From the NCBI GenBank assembly GCA_947095585.1, contig OX352763.1, positions 39,420,010 through 39,484,009 on the forward strand: a DNA stretch of 64,000 nt, given 5' to 3'. A program made the position numbers and the translations under genes. The notes under the pieces were generated by a model. It was not told where the DNA came from, made no database searches, and saw only the letters and a list, made by a program, of their open reading frames with translations. This DNA is from Nephrocerus scutellatus (lineage: Eukaryota; Arthropoda; Insecta; Diptera; Pipunculidae). Positions 24,322-34,427 of the stretch are shown in pieces (the stretch's first letter is position 1; the number at the start of each line of letters is the position of its first letter).

Positions 24322-24579
24322 ACAGGTAATTCTCACACCCGCGAAATAAAACGCCACTTATTGACTTTTGCATCGAGGATTCATTATCAAAGTCGACCAA
24401 CTTTTATTAAACTTATAAACTTTCTTCATCTTCCCAATTCTACGTCCACACTGTTCGACTCGCAAAACTCAACTCTCACCAACTCGTTTCTGCTACGATC
24501 AATTCTCCTTTTCTCAACGAGTTGGCAGCGTTCAACAAATGCACTCTTTTATTATAAAAGCTATAAAAGGCGCTAACAT
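24322..24579 (-). repeat. LTR of a Ty3/Gypsy-type element (minus orientation)
   Basis: Reading on the minus strand it starts TGTTAGCGCCTTTTATAG and ends GCGGGTGTGAGAATTAC. A TATAAAAG-like promoter motif is present. A GGATGGCCGAA stretch, as often found before Gypsy 3' LTRs, lies just upstream. An almost identical LTR stands alone at 43690-43942, which supports these limits. Confidence 0.65.
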
Positions 24580-24839
24580 TCGGCCATCCTATTTTATATT
24601 CGTCCTCGAATGCATTTTTTTTTTTTTTTATCTCAATTCTTACTCTAAATATTATTAAATATGTACTTTTTTTTTTTTTTTTTTAATAAATTCAAAAAAA
24701 ATAATTTAAATTAATTAATTTATTTTAAAAAATACAAGTACACAAACAAAAAAAACCTAACAAAATTATTTTTCTTTTCAACTGATTAATAAAAGCAAAC
24801 TAAAATGTTTTTTTTTATTAAATTCAATAGAAATATGGA
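24580..24839. other. AT-rich 3' part of Gypsy-type element
   Basis: Long T runs (24609-24629, 24669-24684) and A-rich DNA lie between the LTR and the pol remnant. No coding is seen. Confidence 0.5.
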
Positions 24840-25204
24840 TTAAACTTTAAAATTAGACATAATCTGAGAACTTTTCTGGACGCTTACGGACTCTATCCTG
24901 CCTGCTCAATAATATCTGATTGTTGCTGATGTCAACTTCGTGTACATTGGGCACAGTATAAACTGGATGTAGCTGTACTGGCTGTATCTCGCTGTCCGTG
25001 TTATTATCTTGGTTCTGGTTACTAGCGCCTGGAAGTTCTTCATCGTCGTAGAGTGTTTTTACGCTATGTGGTCTTTGCAATACATCTTCTTCTTCTTAGT
25101 CACAGTGAGTCGGTTTCCAAATTCTAAGCTGACTTACATGTGCGGTTGATGAATATCTTCGACCAGATACATCTTCTCGGAGTTCGGCTACTCCATAAGT
25201 GTCA
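24840..25204 (-). pseudogene. Pol C-terminal remnant of a Ty3/Gypsy-type element
   Basis: The minus-strand frame 25080-24853 ends RVRKRPEKFSDYV, a typical end for some insect Gypsy polyproteins. The same frame upstream reads YGVAELRED and STAHVSQLRIW, the integrase C-terminal part. An in-frame stop near 25096 interrupts it. The rest of the element is missing, and upstream it is replaced by a LINE remnant. Confidence 0.6.
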
Positions 25205-25437
25205 TTTATGTGCAGCATCAGATTTCGTAAAACCCTCTCGATCTAATTGAAAACTTTTTGTACAGCTCATGGATTTCTACCAACGAAGTCTATATAAATA
25301 CTGGCCTGTGGCTAATGGATGAACCTTTTGCCGTTGAGTTGTGTCCCAAAGCACTTCCTCCAACACCAGGTTGAAGAGTACGCAGGCCAGTCATCCGCTT
25401 GTCGCAGCCTTCGTTATCGATGTTAAATGCGTTTTAT
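25205..25437 (-). mobile_element. Degenerate remnant of the 7620-8811 LINE family
   Basis: This aligns by eye to the RT region at about 8340-8580: ATTTATGTGCAGC, GATTTCTACCAACGA, CAGGTTGAAGAGTACGCAGG and CTTGTCGCAGCC are recognisable. It has many substitutions and indels, so it is much older than the intact copies. Confidence 0.65.
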
Positions 25438-25504
25438 TATCAAAAAGTTAAATTGTTCCAGTTGAATTCGTTTAATTATAAAAAAGTTTAACTTAAAAAG
25501 TTAC

Positions 25505-25689
25505 TGTGGCGATCTCACTCACACACTTCATCATGATAGTTCATTCTTTCATATTCGTTAGTGTAATATTAATCGTCAACAAAGGCAGTCGATATAACTT
25601 TCTAAATTCTTTACTTTTTAAATTAAAGCATCATTGTAATTTAACATTGGAAATTAGTTTTATTTAACGCACCACGAACATATTCCATA
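25505..25689 (+). repeat. 5' LTR of Gypsy element 1
   Basis: 185 bp from TGTGGCGATC to ATATTCCATA, followed by one T and the primer-binding site. Confidence 0.8.
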
Positions 25690-25877
25690 TTGGTGACCTC
25701 GAACATTAGTTATTTCATTGGAATTCGTTTTTTTTAGTGAAAATCGAAGTCTTACAAAAGGAAAGAAAAGTGACTCCATATTTTTTTTATTCGACAAAAA
25801 CTACTTTATCGACTTAATGCGTCTTGTAAAAAATAAAATTTTATTAAATCGCGTATAAAGTTCGAAAATTGTTTACA

Positions 25878-28024
25878 ATGGATGGAGACAATAAATCTAC
25901 TCCAGCACCAGGTCCAGCTCCTGCACCCGAAAACGATAATAACCAAGTACATCGAGTTTCGATCAAATTTTTGCCGTTTTAGGCAGACGACCCGGAAACA
26001 TGGTTTCAACAATTAGAAGCGCAATTCGTTCTTGCTGGTATTACTGTTAATACGACGAAATTTTATCATCTTTTAACCGCGTTGGATACCAAATTTTTGT
26101 CGCAAGTCAGTGATGCCGTGAAGAAGCCACTAGATGATGATAAATACGAAAATTTGAAACGGGCGATGCTTTCACAATTTGCCGTTTCCGAACAACGAAA
26201 ATGCAAGACCTTGTTGGAAGATATCCAATTGGGTGACAAGAAAACCAAACCCAACAAATCACCACGACAAGTTCGTCAACTGAATTACATTAGTCAATTC
26301 ACGACCGATATTCGTCATGTTGTCGGTGCAATGAATATTGTCGCTGATTTCTTATCTCGCATCAATGCGGTGAGTCTCGAAGCAATCGATTTCCAAAAAA
26401 TCGCAGAAGCTCAAGAAAACGATTCGGAATTGAAATCAATCATCGAAGGCAAGCATCACAACTGTACACTCGTGTTCAAAAAATACACAATTCTCGACTC
26501 GACAAAAAAAATTTTTTGTGAAACTTCGACAAACAAAATTCGTCCGTTTGTACCGCAACAATTTTGTTCGCAGATTCTCAAGAAATTGCACGAGATTACA
26601 CATCCGGGAATTCGATTCACTACGAAACTGGTGGGTGATAGATACGTTTGGTCGTCTATGTGAAAAGATTGTCAATCATGGGTACATCGATGTGTTCCTT
26701 GTCAACGATCGAAAATTCACAAGCACAATAAAACGTCGATCGCATCATACATCGCGCCGACCGAACGATTTCAGCACATCAACATCGATTTAATTGGAAC
26801 ACTTCCACCATCGGAAGGCAATCGTTACTGTCTTACAATCATCGATCGATTTACACGGTGGCCGACTGCAATACCAATTCCTGATATGACAGCTGAAAGG
26901 GATTTTTGATATTTGATTTAAAACTAAACTAAACTAAACTTAAAATAATATTAATATGTGTCGGCTCAACAAAAGGGGCCCGACGTATTTACATTGTCTT
27001 TTTTTTTTTGTTGGTATTGTTTATTTTTAAACAATATTTTTTACTACTTAATCTACTACATGTTAATTTTTAATGTAATTAAATTTTAAACAATAATTTT
27101 AAAATAAAATAAGAATGAAAAATATTAAGCGGCGTATAAACAGGGCGAACTTCAGCCTCTGTAATATTGGTTGCCCGCCTTCTCGTAGAAGGAGACGTAA
27201 CAGCTGAAAGGGTTGCAAACGCTCTTATCCATGGTTGGATATTTTGGCGTTCCAGTAAAAATCAGTAGTGATTTGGGGCGACAATTCGAATCAAGTTTGT
27301 TTCACGAACTAAACAGGATTCTTGGTGTTAAACATCTTCGAACAACGCCATATCATCCCCAAGCCAATGGATTAATCGAACGATGGCATCGAACCTTGAA
27401 ATCTTCAATCAAATGTTACGCATCGAATGATTGGGCATCGCTTTTGCCACTAATTCTTCTTGGCTTACGGGTAGTTCACAAAGACGATATTGGTGCATCA
27501 CCGGTTGAATTGGTTTTTGGTCAAACACTTCGCATTCCGGGAGAACTTTCTGCACCATCTGAAAGCAACCTGACCGAAACCGAATTCGTGAAAGATTTTC
27601 GACGACGAATGAATCAAATTCGACCTACATCTACATCGCACCACAGCAGTCCTAAAGTTTTTGTACAAAAAAACTTGAAAGATTGTTCACATGTTTTTGT
27701 CCGAGTCGACAGTCTAAAGGCTCCGTTACAACAACCATACACAACCAAAAACATCCACACAAAGTTTTGCAACGATTCGATAAATATTTCCTTATTGATT
27801 TGGGGAACCGTAATGCAAAAATTTCCATTGATCGATTAAAAATCGCCTTTCTACCAACGGAAGAGTCAAGTACAGCACCGCAAATGACGTCTTTGCCGCC
27901 AACACCCGAACATACAACGCAAAACAACACAAACACATCATCCGCAATTCCAACAACTTCAACTTCAACACGGAAGACAACCAAGTCTGGCCGACGAATC
28001 AATACACCAGTACGTTTTCTCTGA
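25878..28024 (+). pseudogene. Gag-integrase pseudogene of Gypsy element 1
   Basis: It starts with a gag N-terminus (MDGDNKSTPAPGPAPAPEND), then jumps by an internal deletion near 26240 to the end of RNase H (VADFLSR) and the integrase. The integrase zinc region and the D..D..E blocks (NIDLIG, ISSDLGRQF, GLIERWH) are recognisable. Breaks are TAG at 25980, TGA at 26661, a 298-bp insertion at 26902-27199, a small deletion near 27238, and a frameshift near 27830. It retains about 200 bp at 26155-26335 that element 2 has lost. Confidence 0.8.
26902..27199 (-). mobile_element. 298-bp 5'-truncated LINE 3' end inside Gypsy element 1
   Basis: The insertion is flanked by a 13-bp target duplication, ACAGCTGAAAGGG, at 26889-26901 and 27200-27212. 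The matching position in element 2 (near 47850) is an empty site. On the minus strand it ends in a TTTAGTTTAGTTTAGTTTT tract, as expected for target-primed insertion. No coding is left, and the family is unknown. Confidence 0.75.
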
Positions 28025-28036
28025 GGGGAGGAATAT

Positions 28037-28223
28037 TGTGGCGATCTCACTCACACACTTCATCATGATAGTTCATTCTTTCATATTCGTTAGTGTAATA
28101 GTAATCGTTAACAAAGGCAGTCGATATAACTTTCTAAATTCTTTACTTATTAAATTAAAGCATCATTGTAATTAAACATTGGAAGGATTAGTTTCATTTA
28201 ACGCACCACGAACATAATCCATA
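28037..28223 (+). repeat. 3' LTR of Gypsy element 1
   Basis: It follows a GAGGGGAGGAATAT polypurine-like stretch and ends CCATA before the TTAC target repeat. It differs from the 5' LTR by a GAAGGA variant near 28181 and a few substitutions. Confidence 0.8.
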
Positions 28224-28245
28224 TTACCTAAAGAAAGAATACGAA

Positions 28246-28847
28246 TGTTTTTAGATATTGCTCCTTGCACTTGAAATACTTGAAATAGTCACCTTACCTT
28301 GGGTAGGGGGATAACTATTTAATATGAAAACAAGACTTTTTGAAAAGGTAACTTATTCTGAATTTATTATGAACATTTCTTAACTATTTATACAAATTAT
28401 TTGCTTACATAATTACTAATAATTTGCTTAAACTAGGCTAAATTGTTATTGTGCAACTTAAACGTCCGATGCAATTTATGCTTACTAAGAATAAATGTGC
28501 AACTTATGTTAATAAATTATTTTGGGGTAAACGTCCGATCGACGGTGACCCATATTCGCAGCGTAGTATGTAGTATGTACACAACAATTGAATTGTGCAA
28601 CTTAAGCGAATAAATTATTTAATTATTTTGAGGTAAACGTCTGATCGACGGTGACTCATATTCGCTACGTAGTATGTAGTATGTACACAACAATTGAATT
28701 GTGCAACTTAAGCGAATAAATTATTTAATTATTTTGAGGTAAACGTCCGATCGACGAATACCCATATTCCTTGCATAACAATTGAACGTATGCTTAATGC
28801 GTTTATTTTTGTTTTGGTTTGGGTATTGTTTTTTGTTGTCATAAACA
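28246..28847 (-). repeat. 3' LTR of BEL/Pao element
   Basis: 602 bp. It contains a tandem duplication of about 106 bp near 28530-28745 (GTAGTATGTAGTATGTACAC occurs twice). The other LTR has only one copy, which explains the length difference. Confidence 0.88.
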
Positions 28848-28890
28848 AACTCCCGGCGGGAAAAGGTTGTTAGTTGTAAGGGAGGAAAAT

Positions 28891-30012
28891 CTAGAATGAG
28901 TCTGTGGTTATGTGGGATATCGACTCGTTATTGATCATGTATGCGCGTACCCAGCTTCCGGGTATTTTATCTTCTTTATTGAGGTAACTGACGCTAGCAA
29001 TCTCTGATTTTTTTCTTCGGCGCTGTTTGCGTATGGCAACGATGAAACAGAGAGTGATGCAGAGTAAGGTACATACACTTCCTACTCCAAAATACCAGTA
29101 CCGATGATCCAAGGTGTTCCAGTCATATCCATTCAGTTCATCTGAGAGTTTTTCCTTGAGAATAGCGAGGCGAGGATCTTTGGGGATTATCTCGCTTAAA
29201 TCAATTTTGGGGGGAGACAAACTTTCCTCGTCTGGAAAAGTCTTGATGTTGGTTTCTACTTTCTCGAACCCTTTGGTGGGAGCCGTAATGTTGAATTGAG
29301 TGCCGGAAATTCTGCGTCCTGGAAATCTTACCAGATATACTGTTGTTATGAGAGGTGTCAGTGTATCGTTGCATACAATATTAACTTCGTTGGTAGCAGT
29401 TCTATAGATGACTGCAAGATCACTATCCAAAAGGTAGATTTTACTGAATTCTGCTTTAAGTTGTTTTGCTGTGCAGGTGTCGGAAAGAGAATCTGGTGTA
29501 GGACTCAACGCAGTTTTCCAGCAGTCACTGAGTTCGTTTTCTTCAACTTTCTCGCAAATTCCTTCCCCAAGATCAATGGCTTGAGTTGGATCAAAGTAAG
29601 TTTTGTTATCACTGCTGAGCACAATTTGTTGAACAAAGTCTTCATGGTCTAGGAGAACCGCATGAGACTCGATAGTTGGAACACTGATAAGAGCAAATTT
29701 AGAGAAGATTCTTGGTTGAACCAGAGGAATGGTGAACGTCACGGTAACCATATTTTCTCGGACAGATTTTGTTACTTTGTTGAACGTGAATAGCATAGAT
29801 GAATCTGATACGTTTGGCAACCTGCAGAAGTTCAAGTCACCGTTTATTTTACTGACATACGTTGTTAAAGCTTCAACGGGGCGGATGTTAATGATGTTCT
29901 GATGATTTGCTTGGATAGCGTTGATGAGTAGTTGAATGCTGGAGGAGTAGTCATTCATTTGTTCTTGAATTCGGAGCTGTTGCTGCTGTTCTACTAGTGC
30001 ATGAAGTTGCAT
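28891..30012 (-). CDS. BEL/Pao envelope-like protein, distal part
   Basis: This is an open frame of 373 codons, preceded by an in-frame TAA at 30024-30022 that separates it from the pol frame. It has a glutamine-rich start, several cysteines, possible N-glycosylation sites, a single membrane segment near residues 308-331 (GVGSVCTLLCITLCFIVAI) followed by an RKQRRRKK stop-transfer stretch, and a short cytoplasmic tail. This is the layout of the membrane-anchored part of an insect retroelement envelope protein. Whether the TAA is native or a mutation cannot be told from one copy. It is a transposon gene, not a host gene. Confidence 0.7.
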   Translation of the reverse strand: MQLHALVEQQQQLRIQEQMNDYSSSIQLLINAIQANHQNIINIRPVEALTTYVSKINGDLNFCRLPNVSDSSMLFTFNKVTKSVRENMVTVTFTIPLVQPRIFSKFALISVPTIESHAVLLDHEDFVQQIVLSSDNKTYFDPTQAIDLGEGICEKVEENELSDCWKTALSPTPDSLSDTCTAKQLKAEFSKIYLLDSDLAVIYRTATNEVNIVCNDTLTPLITTVYLVRFPGRRISGTQFNITAPTKGFEKVETNIKTFPDEESLSPPKIDLSEIIPKDPRLAILKEKLSDELNGYDWNTLDHRYWYFGVGSVCTLLCITLCFIVAIRKQRRRKKSEIASVSYLNKEDKIPGSWVRAYMINNESISHITTDSF

Positions 30013-30021
30013 GTCAACAGT

Positions 30022-32703
30022 TTAAGACTCTATGTCGTTGATGTCTGTGATGAGGCGAGACATTTTTAAAACTTTTTTAATTTTGTCCTCCAATTTTACG
30101 ATTTGATGCTCCAGTTGATAGTTTTCTATTGTTTGATAGGCTACGCCGGCGGTCATAAGTATTTGTGGAGCGTATTTGACAATACCTTTTAAAACCCCTG
30201 GCATTATGAAACGTTTTGTCCGTCTACTACTATAGCTTGTAGTGATGCCTTCTTTAATTTTCATGGCCTCGCGTCTCACTGCTTTTTCTAGGGTCCAGCA
30301 ATGTTGATGTAAAGCTGAGTAGTTACTGTTCTGAAATTGTTGGCAGTAGTCGTTGAAGTCCTTAATATGCGTGTCGATGGCAATCAGATCGGAGGTCAAA
30401 TTCAAAGAGGTTTCGACAGAGAACTCCAAGTCGAAATATTTGATGGAAGCGTCTCCCAACCGATGAATGTGAAGACCTGGAGTGAGTGGGTGAACTTCTA
30501 GGGCGTTTGTTGTTGGGGTAGTAAGAGCGAGCCAACATAAAAGGACTCGAGTTAGTAGCGAGGTGGTGCGATTTTTCTGACGATTACTTCTGCGTAGGGC
30601 AGGCTCCTCCTGGGTGTCTTCTGGGAACAATGGGACCAACCGATTTGTGGCGCGATGCACGACCTTGCGTTTAGTTGTCTTCACGTCAACTCTGCGGATG
30701 TCTACTTTACTGTCAGGATAGCTTTCAATAATTCGGCCCATTTTCCAATCTGCGGGAGTAACACTTGGTTCTTGAAGTAATACAACATCTCCGATGCCGA
30801 GTGTTCGGGAAGGGAACTTCCATTTATTTCTCTTTTGTAGTTGATGAAGGTACTCCTGGTGGAACCGTTCCCAAAATTGTTGTTGAAGTTGTTGTACTTG
30901 TAGCCAGCGTTTTGTGATCGGAGCAGCTGGCGGACCTGCATCGACTACGGAGTTTTTAAAGCTGCGTTGCGTGATGAAATGGAATGGTGTAAGGGCGGAT
31001 GGGTCTTCTGCTTCTGATGACTCTGGATATAATGGTCTGCTATTTAGGATACCTTCGATGCGGCATAATAGGGAATTGAATTCTTCATAGTTCAGATTAG
31101 TTGTACTAGACATTTTCTTCATAAGATGTTTCATTGACTTAACGGCAGCTTCCCATAGTCCACCGAAGTAAGGGCTGTAGGGCGGGTTGAATTTCCAAAC
31201 AATCTCTTGGATAGCCATTCGGTCCTTACTGTCTGTGGTTATCTTGCTCCATTCTTTGTTTATTCGCTTCTTTGCTCCGACAAAGTTGGTGCCATTGTCA
31301 GAGAGGACCAAGGAAGGCCAGCAACGTCTGTTTGCAAAGCGTGCGAAGGCTGCGAGGAACATTTCAGTGCTTAGATCCGAACAAATTTCTAAGTGAACAG
31401 CTTTTGTAACCAAACAGACAAAGACTGCCACCCAAACTTTGATGATTTTGTCGAACCGAATTGCGCTGGCTTTTATGTGGAAGGGACCGCATAAATCTAC
31501 CCCGATTTTGCTGAACGCTGATGCTGGAGTGATGCGCTCTGCCGGTAGATCTCCCATGATCGGTTGAACAGTTTGAGCCTTCCATCGGATGCAGGTTGGG
31601 CAACTCCGAATACATTTCTTGATGCGTGATTTTACAGCAGGGATCCAGAATTCTTCCCGTATTAAGTGTTCCGTTAGAGAGTTTCCGCAATGGTGGTGAT
31701 CCAGGTGTGTTTGGCGTACCATTAAATCAACTAAATGGCATTTGGTTAATAAAATGGGATGCTTACGACTTTCGGAGATGTTGGCAAGAGAAATCCTTCC
31801 CCTTGCACGAAGAATGTTGTCGTCTGGACCAAATATTGGAGTTAGAGAGGTTAACCAGCTTTTTATCGGAAAAGTGTTCGTTTTTTCGAAGTGGGCTATT
31901 TCGTTTGTAAAGCATTGTTGCTGCTGAAACCTGATGATTTTTGCCTTTGCATTGGAAATTTCTTCAGCGGTGATTGGGCCAACCTCACGTATATGCTGTT
32001 TTCTGGCCCACCGAAGGAAATATGCGGTAACTCGCAGTAAACGGTTAAGGCATGAGAACCTTTCAATAAAATTTTCTTTGTCCACCTCAGTTCGAGAGGC
32101 ATGCGTTATGGTGATCTCCATATCTTTAAATGGTGTAAATGGCAGTTGGTTATCCAGTAACCAAGTTGGACCTTCAAACCAGAGCCGACATTTGGCCAGA
32201 TGGCCTGGTGTTTGTCCACGTGAAGCTGGATCTGCAGGATTCTCCGATGATTTGACGTAGTGGATATCCGCCGGTCCAATCACTTTCCGAATCTTGGCAA
32301 CTCTACTATTCACAAATTTGTTGTCAATCACTTTATTGCTTCGTACCCAGGCTAAGGCAACCTCACTATCAGTGTATGCTGTCATCGTGATATTAGTGTG
32401 GCGGAGATTACTTCTGATTTGTTTGAAGAGCTCGGAAAGCAGCACCATTCCCTCAAGCTCCATCTTGGGGTTCGTACATATATTACTGTCTTTGTTTGTT
32501 CTAGTCTTGAGTGGCGTTACGCGGCCCTTGGCTGCTAGTAAACGGACAGTGTACGTTGCCCCGATCTTTACTCGACTGTAAATCACTGCCGCGTATCCAT
32601 CCCCTGAGGCGTCACAAAATCCAATGAGCTGAATTGCAGGGCTTTTGGTTCCGTCGATCCAGCGAGGAATTCTAATGTCACTAAGTTGAGATAGAGTTTC
32701 CAA
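30022..32703 (-). CDS. BEL/Pao pol: RNase H, integrase and envelope N-terminal part
   Basis: 893 codons are open. In order there is an RNase H-like part (FCDASGDGYAAVIY, AYTDSEVALAWVR), an integrase zinc region ending CPTCIRW, integrase core blocks GVDLCGPF, LSDNGTNF and YFGGLWEAAVKS (the D, D, E positions), and a DUF5641-like C-terminal part (GDVVLLQE). After that, still in frame, comes a hydrophobic signal-like stretch (about residues 716-728) and an envelope-like region. That region has a basic RTKR furin-type site near residue 831, followed by a hydrophobic segment. An in-frame TGA at 32751-32749 cuts this part off from RT. The start at 32703 is simply the first ATG after that stop. Confidence 0.85.
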   Translation of the reverse strand: METLSQLSDIRIPRWIDGTKSPAIQLIGFCDASGDGYAAVIYSRVKIGATYTVRLLAAKGRVTPLKTRTNKDSNICTNPKMELEGMVLLSELFKQIRSNLRHTNITMTAYTDSEVALAWVRSNKVIDNKFVNSRVAKIRKVIGPADIHYVKSSENPADPASRGQTPGHLAKCRLWFEGPTWLLDNQLPFTPFKDMEITITHASRTEVDKENFIERFSCLNRLLRVTAYFLRWARKQHIREVGPITAEEISNAKAKIIRFQQQQCFTNEIAHFEKTNTFPIKSWLTSLTPIFGPDDNILRARGRISLANISESRKHPILLTKCHLVDLMVRQTHLDHHHCGNSLTEHLIREEFWIPAVKSRIKKCIRSCPTCIRWKAQTVQPIMGDLPAERITPASAFSKIGVDLCGPFHIKASAIRFDKIIKVWVAVFVCLVTKAVHLEICSDLSTEMFLAAFARFANRRCWPSLVLSDNGTNFVGAKKRINKEWSKITTDSKDRMAIQEIVWKFNPPYSPYFGGLWEAAVKSMKHLMKKMSSTTNLNYEEFNSLLCRIEGILNSRPLYPESSEAEDPSALTPFHFITQRSFKNSVVDAGPPAAPITKRWLQVQQLQQQFWERFHQEYLHQLQKRNKWKFPSRTLGIGDVVLLQEPSVTPADWKMGRIIESYPDSKVDIRRVDVKTTKRKVVHRATNRLVPLFPEDTQEEPALRRSNRQKNRTTSLLTRVLLCWLALTTPTTNALEVHPLTPGLHIHRLGDASIKYFDLEFSVETSLNLTSDLIAIDTHIKDFNDYCQQFQNSNYSALHQHCWTLEKAVRREAMKIKEGITTSYSSRRTKRFIMPGVLKGIVKYAPQILMTAGVAYQTIENYQLEHQIVKLEDKIKKVLKMSRLITDINDIES

Positions 32704-32748
32704 TGGTTTGCTGAATTTCTTTTGGATTTTCTCATCTAACTGGTCATC

Positions 32749-34034
32749 TCAGTCGTACTTAAGTAGCCACAACTCTTGGATCCGTATACGGAAAAGCATT
32801 ATTACTGGCAAGATCCAACCCATGGGATCGTAAAGCGATGCAGCAATAGAAAGCAGACCTCTTTTAGTGAATTTTATCAGGTCTGGAGTTGGGATTCGGA
32901 TGAGAAATGTGTCCTCCCCTGGGTTGTAGTTAATCCCTAAGATTTTCATAATTGGATCGGCAGTATCTTTGTAGGCACTGAGTTTTTTGCTGTCTTCTAT
33001 GTAACGAAGAACGTCTGGGTGGTTTGATGACCATTTTGTTAGGGATAGCTTACCGGCCTCTAGTGTAGTTGTTATCTTAGAAATTTGCTCTTGACATTTT
33101 TTAATGCTATCAGCTCCGTGAAACAGATCATCCATGTAAATAGAGTTCTTGATTATGTCCTTGATCTCCAAATCCGGTGCGTTGTCATCTGCGATTTGAT
33201 GGATAGTACGAATTGCTTGCCATGGTGCGCAGTCCACACCGTATGTCACAGTGTTAAGGAAAAATTCGCCCAATGGTTCTGTTTTGTTGGGTCGCCAGAG
33301 GATACGAAATTTCTCGCGGTCTGGTTTCGGGATCAGGAACTGGCGAAACATCTGTTCCATGTCGCTGGTGTAAATAAACTCGTACTGTCTATTCTGAAGG
33401 ATAATATCAAAGATGTGACTCTGCAGTTTCGGACCTGGGTAGATAAGCTGATTTAGAGAGATTCCGTTGCTTGATGGTGCGCTAGCGTTAAAAACGTTCC
33501 TCAACTTTGTTGTAACAGCATCTTTTCGAATGATGCCTATATATGGGATGTAGTAAGCGTTTCCGGTCTCATCTCGCTGCTTTGCAGCAGGAACCGGGGA
33601 CATGTGATGCGACGTGAGATAGTCTTCCATAAATTCGTTTGATGTTTTCTTGTAAGTCTCGTTTTGTTCCCATCGTCTTTCTTGTCCAATGAAGAATTTT
33701 ACTGCATTCCTATACGAATTTTCCAATTCAGGTGCGTCGATCTTCCAAGGGATTGGGACGATGTAGCGGCCGTCTTTAGTTCGAGAGTGGTTTTCAATGA
33801 ATAAGTTTTCGCAGTACGAACTCTCTCTTTGGTAATTGGCATGTCCCAGAAATCCATTAGATTTGACTCGAACTCTGATAGTGTAGTAAAGGCGGAAGTG
33901 CGTTTTCCACTTCCGTTTCCCGGGTCACCAGATACGATCCACCCACCAAGAAATGTGTTTTGCCGTAATAATCCTTCCTTCTTCTCCAAACCTGGACGTA
34001 ACACTGTTGAATATACTGATCCACCCAATAGCAA
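32749..34034 (-). pseudogene. BEL/Pao reverse transcriptase, broken
   Basis: The first open piece, 34034-33699, holds the region before RT (LLGGSVYSTVLRPG, GGWIVSGD). The second, 33726-32749 in another frame, holds the RT core with the catalytic YMDD block and the SLYDPMGWILPV segment that follows RT in Pao elements. The frameshift near 33700-33730 and a terminal TGA at 32751-32749 split the polyprotein. Confidence 0.85.
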
Positions 34035-34094
34035 AGGAATATATGCTGGTTTGTTGAAATGCGGATCTGCAAGAGGTTTGTCAAAGGAGGATTT

Positions 34095-34400
34095 TCAAGT
34101 GATGTGACTGGGCATGCTGGGAACTGATCCGGTAACTCGTTTGACCACGAGTGCTTTTATGTTTATGAATGGTTGATCAGGATTATCCAGTTTTAGTTTT
34201 ATATTGGCAATAGAGCGGACTGTTCCAATCTTCCCCCCTACTCCAATAACTTTGACAAGTGTTCGTTTTTTAGGCAATCGTAACTTCTGCAACAAATCCT
34301 CGGATATGTAATTGGCTTGGCTGCTTTGATCCAGCAAGCAACGAACTGGAATGTTGTCATCGTGAACTAAAAGCGTCGCAATAGCTGTAGGTAGGAGCAC
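34095..34400 (-). pseudogene. BEL/Pao aspartic protease, altered active site
   Basis: The retropepsin-like segment RCLLDQSSQANYISEDLLQK is seen. Family members usually have D-S/Q-G-S at this place; here the glycine position is a serine, so activity is doubtful. In-frame stops precede the fragment (near 34427) and follow it (34097-34095). Confidence 0.75.
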
Positions 34401-34427
34401 ACTAGAAGAGGCATCGGACTCATTTTA

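Larger units (their letters stand above)
25505..28223 (+). mobile_element. Ty3/Gypsy element 1, CsRn1-like, broken
   Basis: The LTRs are 25505-25689 and 28037-28223, both starting TGTGGCGATCTC. A TTAC target duplication lies at 25501-25504 and 28224-28227. A primer-binding site TGGTGACCTCGA at 25691 resembles the complement of the tRNA-Trp 3' end, as described for the CsRn1 clade. Most of gag, protease, RT and RNase H is deleted. The same insertion, with the same TTAC flanks, is present at 46634-48872. Confidence 0.8.
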
